Source: Companilactobacillus zhongbaensis (GTDB taxonomy: Bacteria; Bacillota; Bacilli; Lactobacillales; Lactobacillaceae). Taken from it: 64,000 bases of DNA. The translations under genes were made by a program, and so were the position numbers. The first letter of the stretch is position 1, and each line of letters opens with the position of its first letter. Positions 37,526 through 48,530 of the stretch are shown here, one piece after another. Location of the stretch: assembly GCF_003946515.1 (NCBI RefSeq), contig NZ_RHOM01000002.1, positions 1 to 64,000 of the forward strand, read 5' to 3'. Under the pieces are notes generated by a model, which worked only from the letters and a program-made list of their open reading frames with translations, did no database searches and had not been told where the DNA came from.

Positions 37526-37556
37526 AAGGCTCCCGTCATTAGGCGGGGGCCTTATT
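37524..37556. terminator. terminator between convergent MFS and acyltransferase genes
   Basis: AAGGC-T-CCCG pairs with CGGG-G-GCCTT around TCATTAGG. The hairpin covers the last codons and stop (37539-37541) of the acyltransferase on the minus strand. The flanking A and T runs are short. Confidence 0.6.
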
Positions 37557-38645
37557 TGATTCTTTGATGTTTTTCCACAAAAGATGGAAACCAACGGCTG
37601 AAGCAAACGAAAGTATCCAAGTCAATAAATAGGAAATGATTAAAGCTAACAAGATAGAAGTATTAGCTAATTTTTTTCCAAAGAGCTGCCAGATCAATTG
37701 GAGCCAAAAAACATTCGACAAGTAAGCTCGATAAGCATAAGTAGCTAAAAAGTGGAACCAAGGTAGTGATTTAGCTTTTGCCTCAATTTGTTTGATGGCG
37801 AAAAAGGCAATTAATCCAATCACCGCCAAACTGTACAAGGTCATGGAAGGTTTGTAATAAGGAGCATTACTTAAATGGAGCGGAAAACCGTATGACATTA
37901 GTTCTGAATTAGTCCAAAATAAAGTGCTGGCGAAAAAAAGGATTAATAATAAGAAGGATTTTTTGATAGATCGGTTAAATTTTTCCCGAGCAGTCCATGC
38001 AATTGACCCCAATATGCCATAGAGAAAAAAGCTGATAAAGACCCGATCGAGTAAATACCAGGAGTGTTCATGAGGACCTCGGAAGACTTGTGCGTCATAA
38101 AACCAGATCCAGATAAAAAATAAAATAAATGAAGCAATAATGACAAATATCAGCATTTGTGGATGACGATCAATCCAATTAGTTAGTGCCCAAAAGAGAG
38201 GCATGAGAATGATGAATTGGAGCATCATCGTGTTGTACCAAAGATGTGGGGCGGCGTTTCCATTAATAAACTGCCAGAGGAAGCTTCCAATGTTAGTGTA
38301 AGGATTTTTCATTTGCACGTTAGGGATGATCAATAAGTATATGAGCGTCCACCAAATCGTTGGAACAAACAGTGCGGACCACTGCGAACGCAAATAATGA
38401 GGATAATCTGATAAATTTTTATTTTTTGAGGTTCTCGTAGTGGTGTACAAGATCCCGAAAATAAACACTGGTGCAGTGAATTTGACTAAATTGTAAAGAA
38501 AACCGATCAGTAACTGGATTTGAGTATTGGGACTAGTGGTCAAAACTAAGCTCAAAGTTGACTGTAACATGACGGCAGTGCAAGCAAAGACTTTCATGTA
38601 GTCACCAATATCAGCTGGTGCTTTTTTATCGATCAAATTTTGCAT
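37539..38645 (-). CDS. Membrane acyltransferase, acyltransferase-3 family
   Basis: 368 residues with about ten transmembrane helices. Family features include a YMKVFACTAVMLQST first helix, KFTAPVFIFGILYTTT, PHLWYNTMMLQFIILMPLFWAL and a HLLWKNIK end. Members O-acylate cell-surface polysaccharides or teichoic acids; the acceptor here is unknown. It starts at ATG after AGGAG and stands alone between the MFS gene and tRNA-Arg. Confidence 0.8.
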   Translation of the reverse strand: MQNLIDKKAPADIGDYMKVFACTAVMLQSTLSLVLTTSPNTQIQLLIGFLYNLVKFTAPVFIFGILYTTTRTSKNKNLSDYPHYLRSQWSALFVPTIWWTLIYLLIIPNVQMKNPYTNIGSFLWQFINGNAAPHLWYNTMMLQFIILMPLFWALTNWIDRHPQMLIFVIIASFILFFIWIWFYDAQVFRGPHEHSWYLLDRVFISFFLYGILGSIAWTAREKFNRSIKKSFLLLILFFASTLFWTNSELMSYGFPLHLSNAPYYKPSMTLYSLAVIGLIAFFAIKQIEAKAKSLPWFHFLATYAYRAYLSNVFWLQLIWQLFGKKLANTSILLALIISYLLTWILSFASAVGFHLLWKNIKESNKAPA

Positions 38646-38774
38646 ATTTTCTCCTTACTAACTTGATAACTTTAATTGTTGGTCGATCATTATGGATTTA
38701 AAATTTACTATTAATGCAAAAAGAAAACCCAAGCAAGTCAGACTAATAGTCGTCAACTTTGCTTGGGTCAATTA

Positions 38775-38846
38775 TGCGTCGTGTGGGAGTCGAACCCACA
38801 TTGCAGGAACCGGAATCCTGAGTGCTATCCATTATACTAACGACGC
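38775..38846 (-). tRNA. tRNA-Arg(CCG)
   Basis: On the minus strand the acceptor GCGTCGT pairs with ACGACGC, discriminator A at 38775. The anticodon arm is CAGGA-TTCCGGT-TCCTG with anticodon CCG (38813-38811), and the T arm contains GGTTCGACTCC. CCA is not encoded. It reads the rare Arg codon CGG. Confidence 0.95.
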
Positions 38847-38970
38847 ATCTGTTATCTATTATCGCAAAAATTCTACAAAAGTAAAACATTTATTGTGATA
38901 GGAATGAACTCTGGCAATCTAATAAATAATAATGCTTGAAGAAAAATATCATGTTTTTGAACCATACCAC

Positions 38971-38998
38971 TTGCAATTGAGCCAAGACCGTCTATAAT
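38971..38998 (+). promoter_or_regulatory. cggR-gapA operon promoter
   Basis: TTGCAA 38971-38976 and TATAAT 38993-38998 are separated by 16 bp. It lies about 60 nt upstream of the CggR operator and 110 nt before cggR. The rest of 38849-39106 holds nothing else I can name. Confidence 0.75.
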
Positions 38999-39054
38999 AA
39001 GAACTGTGCTTGAGAGGTAACAAAGTTTATCCGGGCTTTTATTTTTTGAGTATA

Positions 39055-39092
39055 TGGGTCACAAAAGGACATACAGGGACGAGATTAGTCCC
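39055..39092 (+). promoter_or_regulatory. CggR operator
   Basis: TGGGTC-N6-GGAC-N4-AGGGAC-N6-AGTC follows the spacing of the Bacillus subtilis CggR operator CGGGAC-N6-TGTC-N4-CGGGAC-N6-TGTC. Its position downstream of the promoter and just before cggR fits a roadblock-type autorepressor that is relieved by fructose-1,6-bisphosphate. Confidence 0.8.
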
Positions 39093-39106
39093 AAGGAGTA
39101 AATCAA

Positions 39107-40153
39107 ATGACAATCAATAAGGATTTAGAATTGTTGGATTTGGTTGCTCCCGATTTCATTAAGACCGTTGAGAAGCGTTTTAGAATACTACAAAGTATTA
39201 AATTAATGGAACCGGTGGGCCGTCGGGTCCTAGCAGATGACCTTAATGTTACTGAACGAAGTCTTAGGACTGAGACAGACCTTTTGAAGAATCAAGGATT
39301 GATCAATTCTTCAAAGTCGGGGATGTCATTGACTAAGACGGGGATTCAAGCCAATGGTCAACTGAATAAAATGTTAGCTGACTTTCAAGGAACAGCACTA
39401 CTAGAGCAACAGTTGAGTAAGAAGCTAGGAATTGAACGCTGCATTGTTTTACCTGGTAATTCAGATAAACAATATCGAGTAGTTGATTCCTTCGGTCAAA
39501 GACTTAACCAGTTACTTGGATCTATTCTACCTAATGGCAAGAGTTTAATTGCTGTTACTGGCGGTAGCACTTTAGCCAGAGTTGCTAGGAATTTATCACC
39601 AAGTCTTTCAAAGAATCGTGATTTATTATTCTTACCAGCCCGAGGTGGAGTTGGAGAGTCAGTAATAATTCAGGCAAACAGTGTTTGTGCTGAAATGGCG
39701 AATAGAACACATGGACAACATCGGGCATTGTATTTACCCGAAGACATTAGTGAACGAAGTTTTGAATCACTTCAAAATGAAGCTTCTATTAAATCAGTTC
39801 TTGAATTGATTTATCAATGTAATGTCGTTGTTCACAGTGTAGGAACTGCGAGCATCATGGCTGAAAGAAGAAATCTTTCAGATGAAGATAAGCTTACGAT
39901 CAGTAATGGCGAAGCCGTTGCTGAAGCATTCGGAGATTTCTTCGACCGTGATGGCAAACTCGTCTACAAGGTGCCTAGAATTGGACTTCACGTCCGGGAC
40001 CTTGTTAATATTAAACATGTAATCGCAATCGCTGGTGGCAAATCTAAGGCTACTGCCATTGAGGCTTACATGAAAAATGCACCATCTCATACAGTGTTGA
40101 TCACTGATGAAGGTGCCTCAAAGATGATTTTAAGGGATAACCCTTTAAAATAA
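39107..40153 (+). CDS. cggR: Central glycolytic genes regulator CggR
   Basis: A SorC/DeoR-type repressor of 348 residues. The N-terminal winged helix (about 20-75: RVLADDLNVTERSLRTETDLL) binds the operator upstream. The C-terminal sugar-phosphate domain (about 85-345) has the phosphate loop VTGGSTLARVA and senses fructose-1,6-bisphosphate. AAGGAG precedes the ATG. It leads the gap-pgk-tpiA operon. Confidence 0.95.
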   Translation: MTINKDLELLDLVAPDFIKTVEKRFRILQSIKLMEPVGRRVLADDLNVTERSLRTETDLLKNQGLINSSKSGMSLTKTGIQANGQLNKMLADFQGTALLEQQLSKKLGIERCIVLPGNSDKQYRVVDSFGQRLNQLLGSILPNGKSLIAVTGGSTLARVARNLSPSLSKNRDLLFLPARGGVGESVIIQANSVCAEMANRTHGQHRALYLPEDISERSFESLQNEASIKSVLELIYQCNVVVHSVGTASIMAERRNLSDEDKLTISNGEAVAEAFGDFFDRDGKLVYKVPRIGLHVRDLVNIKHVIAIAGGKSKATAIEAYMKNAPSHTVLITDEGASKMILRDNPLK

Positions 40154-40187
40154 TATATTTTTACTTTCCTGAAGGAGGAATTTTTGT

Positions 40188-41216
40188 ATGACTACAAAAG
40201 TTGGTATTAATGGATTTGGACGTATTGGTCGTTTGGCATTCCGCCGTATTGCCGAACTAAAAGCTCAAGGAAACACAGATTTGGAAGTTGTTGCAATCAA
40301 TGATTTGACATCACCTGCAATGCTTGCTCACTTACTTAAATATGATACAGCTCATGGTAACTTCAAGGCTGACGCTATCTCAGCTGCTGAAGATGGAATC
40401 GTTGTTGATGGTAACAAGATCCCTGTATACGCTGAAAAGAATGCTGCAGACCTTAAATGGGTTTCAAACGATGGCGTTGACATCGTTCTTGAATGTACTG
40501 GTTTCTACACATCAGCTGACAAGGCACAAGCTCACTTGGATGCCGGTGCAAAACGTGTATTGATCTCAGCTCCATCAGGTGACCTTCCTACAGTTGTTTA
40601 TGGTGTTAACGATGACATCTTAACTAACGACGTTAAGATTGCTTCAGCTGGCTCATGTACAACAAACTGTCTTGCACCATTAGCTAATGCCGTAAACAAA
40701 GAATTCGGTATCAAAGCTGGTACAATGACAACAATCCATGCTTACACAGCTACACAAATGCTTCAAGATGGTCCAGAACGTAAAGGTAATGTTCGTGCTG
40801 CACGTGCTGCTGCTGCTAACATCATCCCTCACTCAACTGGTGCTGCTAAGGCCTTAGGTCTTGTTGTTCCTGACTTGAAAGGTAAGCTTGATGGACATGC
40901 ACAACGTGTTCCAGTTATCACAGGTTCAGTTACAGAATTAGTTGCAACTCTTGGAAAAGAAGTTACAGTTGACGAAGTTAACGCTGCTGTTAAAAAATAT
41001 ACAGACAACAACCCTTCATTCGGTTACAACGATGATGAAATTGTTTCATCAGATATCATCGGTACATCATTCGGTTCAGTATTTGACCCAACTCAAACAC
41101 AAATCGTTGGTACAGGTGACGCCCAAGTTGTAAAGACTGTTGCATGGTATGACAACGAATCAGGATTTACAGCACAAATGGTTCGTACACTTGAAAAATT
41201 TGCTAGCTTAAACTAA
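40188..41216 (+). CDS. gap: Glyceraldehyde-3-phosphate dehydrogenase
   Basis: Oxidises glyceraldehyde-3-phosphate with NAD+ to 1,3-bisphosphoglycerate. 342 residues: the Rossmann motif [10 protein letters not shown] at the start, catalytic Cys157 in [12 protein letters not shown], and the closing helix [13 protein letters not shown] strong GAAGGAGGA ribosome site and biased codons indicate very high expression. Confidence 0.98.
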   Translation: MTTKVGINGFGRIGRLAFRRIAELKAQGNTDLEVVAINDLTSPAMLAHLLKYDTAHGNFKADAISAAEDGIVVDGNKIPVYAEKNAADLKWVSNDGVDIVLECTGFYTSADKAQAHLDAGAKRVLISAPSGDLPTVVYGVNDDILTNDVKIASAGSCTTNCLAPLANAVNKEFGIKAGTMTTIHAYTATQMLQDGPERKGNVRAARAAAANIIPHSTGAAKALGLVVPDLKGKLDGHAQRVPVITGSVTELVATLGKEVTVDEVNAAVKKYTDNNPSFGYNDDEIVSSDIIGTSFGSVFDPTQTQIVGTGDAQVVKTVAWYDNESGFTAQMVRTLEKFASLN

Positions 41217-41267
41217 TCATTTAATTTAAATAGCAAAATTTACAACCTAATTTAATGTATTAAATTG

Positions 41268-41300
41268 GCGGAGGGAGGCTAACTCCTTCCGCTTTTTTTT
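41268..41300 (+). terminator. attenuating terminator between gap and pgk
   Basis: GCGGAGGGAG (41268-41277) pairs with CTCCTTCCGC (41283-41292, one G-T pair), followed by eight T. I see no clear pgk promoter after it, so partial read-through is likely, keeping gap mRNA in excess over pgk. Confidence 0.8.
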
Positions 41301-41324
41301 AAAGATATAATCGGAGGATTTAAA

Positions 41325-42539
41325 ATGGCAAAACTTACTGTTTCTGACGTTGATGTTAAAGGTAAAAAAGTCTTGATGCGTGTTGATTTCAACGTTCCTA
41401 TTAAAGATGGTGTTGTTGGCGATACTAACCGTATCGTTGGTGCAATCCCAACTATTAAATATGTTTCAGAAAATGGTGGAAAAGTTATCTTACTATCTCA
41501 CTTAGGTAGAATTAAGAGTGATGAAGATAAGAAAGCTTTATCATTGAAGCCAGTTGCTGCTAAACTACAAGAATTAAGTGGAATGCCTGTTAAGTTCGTA
41601 CCTGAAAATGAAGGTAAAGAACTTGAAGATGCTATCAACGAATTAAAAGATGGCGACATTTTACTTATGGAAAACACTCGTTTCCAAGATATCGACAATG
41701 ACTTCGGTAAACGTGAAAGTAAAAACGATCCTAAACTTGGTGAATACTGGGCATCATTAGGTGATGTATTCATTAACGATGCATTCGGTACAGCCCACAG
41801 AAGCCATGCTTCAAACGTTGGTATTTCAACAGCTATGAAAGCTGCTGGCAAGCCCGTTGCTGCTGGTTACTTGATGGAAAAAGAAATCAAGTTCTTAGGT
41901 AATGCCGTTGATAACCCTGTACACCCATTTGTAACTATCCTTGGTGGTGCAAAGGTTTCAGATAAAATTGAAGTTATCGAAAACTTAATTCCAAAATCAG
42001 ATCACATCCTTATCGGTGGTGGAATGGCTTATACATTCCTTGCTGCTCAAGGACATAAGATCGGTAAGTCTCTATTCGAAGAAGATAAAGTTGAACTAGC
42101 TAAGGACCTCCTTCAAAAGGCTGGTGACAAGATCGTTCTTCCTGTAGACCATATCGTTGCTGCAGAATTCTCAAATGATGCAGATGCAGAAACAACAGAC
42201 GGTGTTGATATTCCTGATGACAAGATGGCCTTGGATATCGGTCCTAAGACTGTTGCATTGTTCAAAGACAAGCTTAACGGTGCCAAGACTGTTGTATGGA
42301 ATGGACCAATGGGTGCATTCGAAATGAGCAAATTTGCTGAAGGTACTCTTGAAGTAGGTCGTGCCTTAGGTGAATTGTCAGATGCTATCACAATCGTTGG
42401 TGGTGGTGACTCAACAGCTGCTGCTAAGAGTTTAGGTATTGCAGACAAGTTGACACACATCTCAACTGGTGGTGGAGCTTCACTTGAATACCTTGAAGGT
42501 AAAGTATTACCTGGTATTGATTCAATTTCAGACAAATAG
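41325..42539 (+). CDS. pgk: Phosphoglycerate kinase
   Basis: Makes ATP from 1,3-bisphosphoglycerate. 404 residues: N-terminal substrate site [11 protein letters not shown] and [25 protein letters not shown]-terminal nucleotide domain with [18 protein letters not shown] and [15 protein letters not shown] site precedes the ATG. Confidence 0.98.
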   Translation: MAKLTVSDVDVKGKKVLMRVDFNVPIKDGVVGDTNRIVGAIPTIKYVSENGGKVILLSHLGRIKSDEDKKALSLKPVAAKLQELSGMPVKFVPENEGKELEDAINELKDGDILLMENTRFQDIDNDFGKRESKNDPKLGEYWASLGDVFINDAFGTAHRSHASNVGISTAMKAAGKPVAAGYLMEKEIKFLGNAVDNPVHPFVTILGGAKVSDKIEVIENLIPKSDHILIGGGMAYTFLAAQGHKIGKSLFEEDKVELAKDLLQKAGDKIVLPVDHIVAAEFSNDADAETTDGVDIPDDKMALDIGPKTVALFKDKLNGAKTVVWNGPMGAFEMSKFAEGTLEVGRALGELSDAITIVGGGDSTAAAKSLGIADKLTHISTGGGASLEYLEGKVLPGIDSISDK

Positions 42540-42560
42540 TCATTAAGGAGAATTTATTTT

Positions 42561-43313
42561 ATGCGTACACCTATTATTGCGGGTAACTGGAAGATGAACA
42601 AAAATCCTAAAGAAACCCAAGAATTTTTAGACGGTATCAAAGGCAAGTTGCCAGAATCTGGCGTTGAAGCTATTATTGGTGCTCCTGCTATCGACCTTAC
42701 AACATTGGTTGCTGGTGCAGAAGGTACACCTCTTAAGACAGCTGCTGAAAACTCATATTTTGAAGATGCTGGTGCATTTACTGGTGAAACATCACCAAAA
42801 GCTCTTTCAGAAATGGGTCTTGACTACGTAATCATTGGTCACTCAGAAAGAAGACAATACTTCAAGGAAACTGATGAAGATATCAACAAGAAAGCTAAAG
42901 CAATTTTGAGCAACAACATGTTGCCAATCATTTGCTGTGGTGAAACTCTTGAACAACGTGAAGCTGGAAAAGCTGAAGAATGGGTAACTGGTCAAATCGA
43001 AAATGCTGTTGCAGGAATCTCTGCTGCAGATATCGCTAAATCAGTTATTGCATACGAACCAATCTGGGCTATCGGTACTGGTAAAACAGCTACTGCTGAA
43101 CAAGCTCAAGAAATGGTTCACGTTATTCGTGAAAAGATTGCTAGCTTGTATGATCAAGATACAGCTGACAAGATCAGAATTCTTTACGGTGGCTCAGTAA
43201 AACCTGCTAACGTTAAAGAATTGATGGCAAAAGAAGATATCGATGGTGGACTCGTTGGTGGTGCAAGTATGGATCCTGAATCATACTTAGCATTAGTTAA
43301 CTATCAAAAATAA
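42561..43313 (+). CDS. tpiA: Triosephosphate isomerase
   Basis: Interconverts dihydroxyacetone phosphate and glyceraldehyde-3-phosphate. 250 residues: Lys11-type substrate residue in NWKMNK, His94 in IIGHSERR, Glu166 in [11 protein letters not shown], and phosphate loop YGGSVKPAN. It lies 21 nt after pgk with an AAGGAG site. The operon appears to end here, but I see no strong hairpin in the 90-nt gap to eno. Confidence 0.98.
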   Translation: MRTPIIAGNWKMNKNPKETQEFLDGIKGKLPESGVEAIIGAPAIDLTTLVAGAEGTPLKTAAENSYFEDAGAFTGETSPKALSEMGLDYVIIGHSERRQYFKETDEDINKKAKAILSNNMLPIICCGETLEQREAGKAEEWVTGQIENAVAGISAADIAKSVIAYEPIWAIGTGKTATAEQAQEMVHVIREKIASLYDQDTADKIRILYGGSVKPANVKELMAKEDIDGGLVGGASMDPESYLALVNYQK

Positions 43314-43340
43314 TTTATAAATAAAACTACTAAATTTGTT

Positions 43341-43368
43341 TTGACATGAATCTATTTCAAGTTAGAAT
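43341..43368 (+). promoter_or_regulatory. eno promoter
   Basis: TTGACA 43341-43346, 16 bp, TAGAAT 43363-43368, with the eno ATG 37 nt later. eno therefore has its own promoter besides any read-through from cggR-tpiA. Confidence 0.75.
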
Positions 43369-43389
43369 GAATACGTATTAAACTCATAA

Positions 43390-44706
<1,317 letters not shown>

Positions 44707-44720
44707 TTGTTCACAAAATA

Positions 44721-44749
44721 AAACAGCCCCTCGGGACTGTTTTTTTTTG
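44721..44749 (+). terminator. intrinsic terminator after eno
   Basis: AACAG-C-CCC pairs with GGG-A-CTGTT, with one internal mismatch, followed by a run of nine T. Confidence 0.85.
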
Positions 44750-44793
44750 CCTAAAATTATATGATGGTAGTATGTCTAGACAAGGAGAATATC

Positions 44794-45846
44794 ATGTCAT
44801 TAAAAATAGCGTTTATCGGGTTTGGTAAATCTGCCAACCGTTATCATTTACCTTATTTAAATATTCGTCCCGACTTTGAAGTCGTAAAAGTTTTTACTAG
44901 AAAACCAGTAGCAGAATCTTTGAGAAAGCCATATGAAGAGCAAGGTACGATTTTTACTAATGATTTGGAATCAGTCCTAAACGATCCTGAAATCGATTTA
45001 GTGACGATTTGTACGCCTGCTAGCACGCATTACGACTTAGCCAAGCAAGTTATTTTGGCTAAGAAATCCGTTATCGTTGAAAAGCCTTTTGTTGATAGTG
45101 TTGAACATGCCAAAGAACTTTTAGCACTGGCTAAAGAAATCGGTGTGATTGCTATTCCTTATCAAAACCGTCGTTTTGATGGTGATTATTTGGCAGTCAA
45201 GCAAGTGATCGAGCAAGGATTTTTAGGAGATATTTTGGAAGTTGAATCTCATATCGATTATTATCGTCCTAATACGGTAATTAATCCTGGAACGAAAGAA
45301 CAAGGGACTTTTTACGGCTTAGGGATCCACTTAATGGATCGGATGGTAGCTTTATTTGGTCGCCCAGATAGTGCCGTTTATGATATCCGCAACAATGAAA
45401 AGGCCGATGCTGTGGACAATTATTTTGACGTCGACTTGCATTATGGAACGACTAATAAAGTGAAAGTTAAAGCTGAATTTGTCGTTGCCAGTGATTATCC
45501 ACGTTTTATCGTACATGGAACTAACGGATCATTCATCAAGTATGGCGCTGACCAACAAGAAAATGACCTCAAGGCTGGAATCATGCCAGGTACTCCTGGA
45601 TTTGGCGAAGATAGTCCGATGTATTATGGAGTAGCAAATTATCATAATTCAAATGGCGATTGGATCAAAAAGCAGATCAAGACGCCACAAGGTGATTACG
45701 GGAAATTTTACGATTCAGTATACGAAACACTGATCAATGATCGACCAAAAATCGTGACTGACGAACAAGCAATCACTGATATTGAATTACTGGAAGCAGG
45801 ATTTAAACAACCTTCTCCAAGTGTTTACCAGCTACCAAAACTTTAA
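44794..45846 (+). CDS. Gfo/Idh/MocA-family oxidoreductase
   Basis: 350 residues from ATG 44794, with AAGGAG 8 nt upstream; an ATG at 44761 is less well placed. The N-terminal Rossmann fold has IAFIGFGKSANRYHLPYL, CTPASTHYDLAKQVI and the EKPF motif with catalytic Lys. The C-terminal domain has GTFYGLGIHLMDRMVALFG. A NAD(P)-dependent sugar or inositol dehydrogenase type; the substrate is unknown. Confidence 0.88.
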   Translation: MSLKIAFIGFGKSANRYHLPYLNIRPDFEVVKVFTRKPVAESLRKPYEEQGTIFTNDLESVLNDPEIDLVTICTPASTHYDLAKQVILAKKSVIVEKPFVDSVEHAKELLALAKEIGVIAIPYQNRRFDGDYLAVKQVIEQGFLGDILEVESHIDYYRPNTVINPGTKEQGTFYGLGIHLMDRMVALFGRPDSAVYDIRNNEKADAVDNYFDVDLHYGTTNKVKVKAEFVVASDYPRFIVHGTNGSFIKYGADQQENDLKAGIMPGTPGFGEDSPMYYGVANYHNSNGDWIKKQIKTPQGDYGKFYDSVYETLINDRPKIVTDEQAITDIELLEAGFKQPSPSVYQLPKL

Positions 45847-45872
45847 GATTTAATTAGATAGAGGGGAATTTA

Positions 45873-47414
45873 ATGAAAAGCACTTCAATCGATGTTTATA
45901 AATTGAAGTTGATTTTGTTTGGGATCATCGTCGGAATTTTTTCCGGAGCAGTCGTCAGTTCTTTCCGCTGGTCGATCGGTCAGCTTCTCAAACTTTTTCA
46001 AGGATTTTACGTTTCAGCACGAACTAGTTTGATCACAGGGGTATTAGTTTTGATCTGCTTGATCGTAGTTGGGATCATCGTCAGTTTGATGTTAAAAAAA
46101 GAGCCAAATATTTCCGGTTCGGGTATTCCACAAGTTGAAGCTCAATTAGACGGAGAACTAGAAGTTAAATGGTGGTCAGTCCTTTGGCGTAAATTCGTCG
46201 GAGGTATCATTAGTATCGGTCCAGGATTGTTTCTAGGTCGTGAAGGTCCAGCCATCCAATTAGGTGCCTCAGTTGGTCAAGGAGTTGGTGAGCTAGGGAG
46301 ACTAGATTCACCAGTTTCAAAACGGATCTTGATTGCTAGTGGGGCTGCTGGGGGTTTAGCAGCAGCTTTTAACGCACCGTTAGCTGGCTCGATGTTTGTG
46401 CTTGAAGAGATCTACCATAATTTTTCACCAATGGTTTGGATCACGGCTTTGGCCAGTTCGGTCAGTTCAAATTTAGTAGCACTGTATGTCTTTGGCCTGA
46501 CGCCAGTTTTAAACATCCCTTATAAATTCAGTTTGCCGATCAACATGTATTGGCATTTGCTAGTTTTAGGGATCATTCTGGGATTATTAGGACGACTTTA
46601 TCAAGTAGTTTTGCTGGAGATGCCTAGTATTTTTGCCAAAACTAAAATACCTCGGAGTTTCCAAGGCTTAATTCCTTTGATTTTGCTATTGCCGATCGGG
46701 ATGATGTTTCCCAAATATATCGGCGGTGGAAATGGTTTGATCGTTTCATTAAGTAATATGAAAGTTGGTTTATTAGTTCTAATCGGAATCTTAGTGTTGA
46801 GATTTGTTTTCTCAATGATCTCATACGGATCGGGACTACCGGGTGGAATTTTCTTGCCGATCTTGAATTTAGGTGCTGTCATTGGTGCAGTGTATGCAGT
46901 ATTCATGCATCAGATCGGTTTTCTGCCACTGTCGTTTGAAAGCAACTTGATTATTTTTGCAATGGCCGGTTACTTTGCCTGTATTTCTAAAGCACCATTT
47001 ACAGCAATCATCTTAGTGACCGAAATGGTTGGATCTTTAGGACACTTGATGCCGTTAGTGGTGATCTCTTTGGTAGCGTACATCGTTGTCGATATTATGA
47101 ACGGCTCGCCAATTTATGAAGCTTTGAAGGAAAAACTAACAGTTAACAAGAAATACTTGAATCGAGTTTCGAAATTCAATGATCGAGTCGAGATCCCGGT
47201 TTTTGAAGGCAGTCCGATCGATGGCAAGTACATCCGGGATATTAATTTTCCACAATCAGTCTTAGTTATTTCGATTTATCGAGGCGAAATGCAGATCATT
47301 CCACGAGGCGATACCCTTGTTAAATCAGGTGATCGGATCGTGATGATGGTCAATGGAGCAACTCGAGCAGTTTTGAAGAAAAAACTGACTGATCTTATCA
47401 ACGGAATAGACTAG
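45873..47414 (+). CDS. ClC-family chloride/proton transporter with TrkA-C domain
   Basis: 513 residues. The ClC core of about ten helices carries GSGIPQVE, the gating Glu motif GREGPAIQLGASVG, and GSGLPGGIFLP. A C-terminal TrkA-C domain (about 430-510: GSPIDGKYIRDINFPQSVLV, PRGDTLVKSGDRIVMMV) is fused on. TrkA-C domains can bind nucleotides, and some bind c-di-AMP; regulation of this transporter by c-di-AMP is only a guess. Acid-stress or halide export is likely. Confidence 0.9.
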   Translation: MKSTSIDVYKLKLILFGIIVGIFSGAVVSSFRWSIGQLLKLFQGFYVSARTSLITGVLVLICLIVVGIIVSLMLKKEPNISGSGIPQVEAQLDGELEVKWWSVLWRKFVGGIISIGPGLFLGREGPAIQLGASVGQGVGELGRLDSPVSKRILIASGAAGGLAAAFNAPLAGSMFVLEEIYHNFSPMVWITALASSVSSNLVALYVFGLTPVLNIPYKFSLPINMYWHLLVLGIILGLLGRLYQVVLLEMPSIFAKTKIPRSFQGLIPLILLLPIGMMFPKYIGGGNGLIVSLSNMKVGLLVLIGILVLRFVFSMISYGSGLPGGIFLPILNLGAVIGAVYAVFMHQIGFLPLSFESNLIIFAMAGYFACISKAPFTAIILVTEMVGSLGHLMPLVVISLVAYIVVDIMNGSPIYEALKEKLTVNKKYLNRVSKFNDRVEIPVFEGSPIDGKYIRDINFPQSVLVISIYRGEMQIIPRGDTLVKSGDRIVMMVNGATRAVLKKKLTDLINGID

Positions 47415-47487
47415 AAATTTGAATGGTTTTGTGTTATTGTTTTAGAAGTGATTTCAGCTTTAAACACCATGAACGGGGGTTTTGCCG

Positions 47488-47724
47488 GTGTATAATCTTT
47501 TTGAAGTATTACTAATTATTGTTTCGATCTTAATCATCATTGCGGTATTAATGCAACCAACAAAGCAACAAGATGCTTTGAACGCACTTTCCGGTGGTGG
47601 CGGAGATTTATTCAGTAACCAAAAGAAGCGTGGATTTGAAGCCTTTATGGTTAAGGTAACATATGTCCTTCTAGTCATCTTCTTCGCTTTGTCACTAGTT
47701 TTAGTATATTTATCATCTCACTAG
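47488..47724 (+). CDS. secG: Preprotein translocase subunit SecG
   Basis: 78 residues with two membrane helices (about 3-20 and 55-74) around a Gly-rich loop SGGGGDLFSNQKKRG, the SecG pattern. I chose GTG 47488 (MYNLFEV) because the GGGGG ribosome site ends 8 nt before it; TTG at 47482 is only 2 nt from the site. It heads the secG-est-rnr-smpB cluster. Confidence 0.92.
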   Translation: MYNLFEVLLIIVSILIIIAVLMQPTKQQDALNALSGGGGDLFSNQKKRGFEAFMVKVTYVLLVIFFALSLVLVYLSSH

Positions 47725-47733
47725 ACAAGTTAT

Positions 47734-47762
47734 CCTCCTGAAGAATCTCAGGGGGTTTTTTG
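47734..47762 (+). terminator. intrinsic terminator after secG
   Basis: CCTCCTGA (47734-47741) pairs with TCAGGGGG (47748-47755, one G-T pair), followed by a T run. Confidence 0.8.
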
Positions 47763-47780
47763 TTATAAGGAGTAATTTTA

Positions 47781-48530
47781 ATGAAACTGATTGAACCGAA
47801 ACCATTTTATTTTGATAACGGCCCAACCGCTGTCGTTTTGATGCATTCACTTTCAGGAACACCGAATGACATGCGCTTGCTAGGACGTTTTTTACAAAGA
47901 AACGGTTATTCCGTTTATGCACCAATGTTTAAAGGCCACGGAACTTATGAGCCATTGGATATTATCGATCAAGGTGATCCAACCGTTTGGTGGCAACAAG
48001 CAATCGATGCAGTCAATTATTTGAAGGAACAAGGTAAGACGAAGTTTTATTTCTTTGGACTTTCACTCGGTGCGATTTTTGCCACGAAGGCCATCGAGGA
48101 ACTCCCCGAAGTGGAAGCTGGTGGGACTTTTGGTTCACCATTATTCAATAGTAGCTACGCAATGGTCCGAAAAGAATTTTTAATTTATGCGAAAAAAGTC
48201 TATCAGATCAGTGAGACTGATGAAGCTGTCATGAATGATAAGTTGGCAATGATCGATAGTCGTTTAGATGACTTTTTAAACAAAATTATTTCAGAAACGC
48301 ACAATGTCGAAAACAACTTGAACAAGATCATTGGCCCATATTTCGTCGGACAAGGAACTAGTGATGTGATGGTCGATCCCGACGGTGCGAATAAAGTGAA
48401 ACAAATACTTCCTGACGTTGACCTTCATTGGTACGATGCAGGACACGTTTTAACGGTTAATAAGGCTCATAAAGACGTCCAAACTGACGTCCTAAACTTT
48501 TTAGAAAAAATTGAGGAAACAAATGCCTGA
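47781..48530 (+). CDS. est: Carboxylesterase, alpha/beta hydrolase
   Basis: 249 residues of the Est/YvaK carboxylesterase type: oxyanion region LMHSLSGTPNDMR, nucleophile elbow FFGLSLGAIFA (Ser in GLSLG), acid residue in GTSDVMVDPDG, and His in DAGHVLT. Cytosolic. Acts on short-chain esters in related bacteria. The gene sits between secG and rnr, as in many Firmicutes, and overlaps rnr by 8 nt. Confidence 0.92.
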   Translation: MKLIEPKPFYFDNGPTAVVLMHSLSGTPNDMRLLGRFLQRNGYSVYAPMFKGHGTYEPLDIIDQGDPTVWWQQAIDAVNYLKEQGKTKFYFFGLSLGAIFATKAIEELPEVEAGGTFGSPLFNSSYAMVRKEFLIYAKKVYQISETDEAVMNDKLAMIDSRLDDFLNKIISETHNVENNLNKIIGPYFVGQGTSDVMVDPDGANKVKQILPDVDLHWYDAGHVLTVNKAHKDVQTDVLNFLEKIEETNA

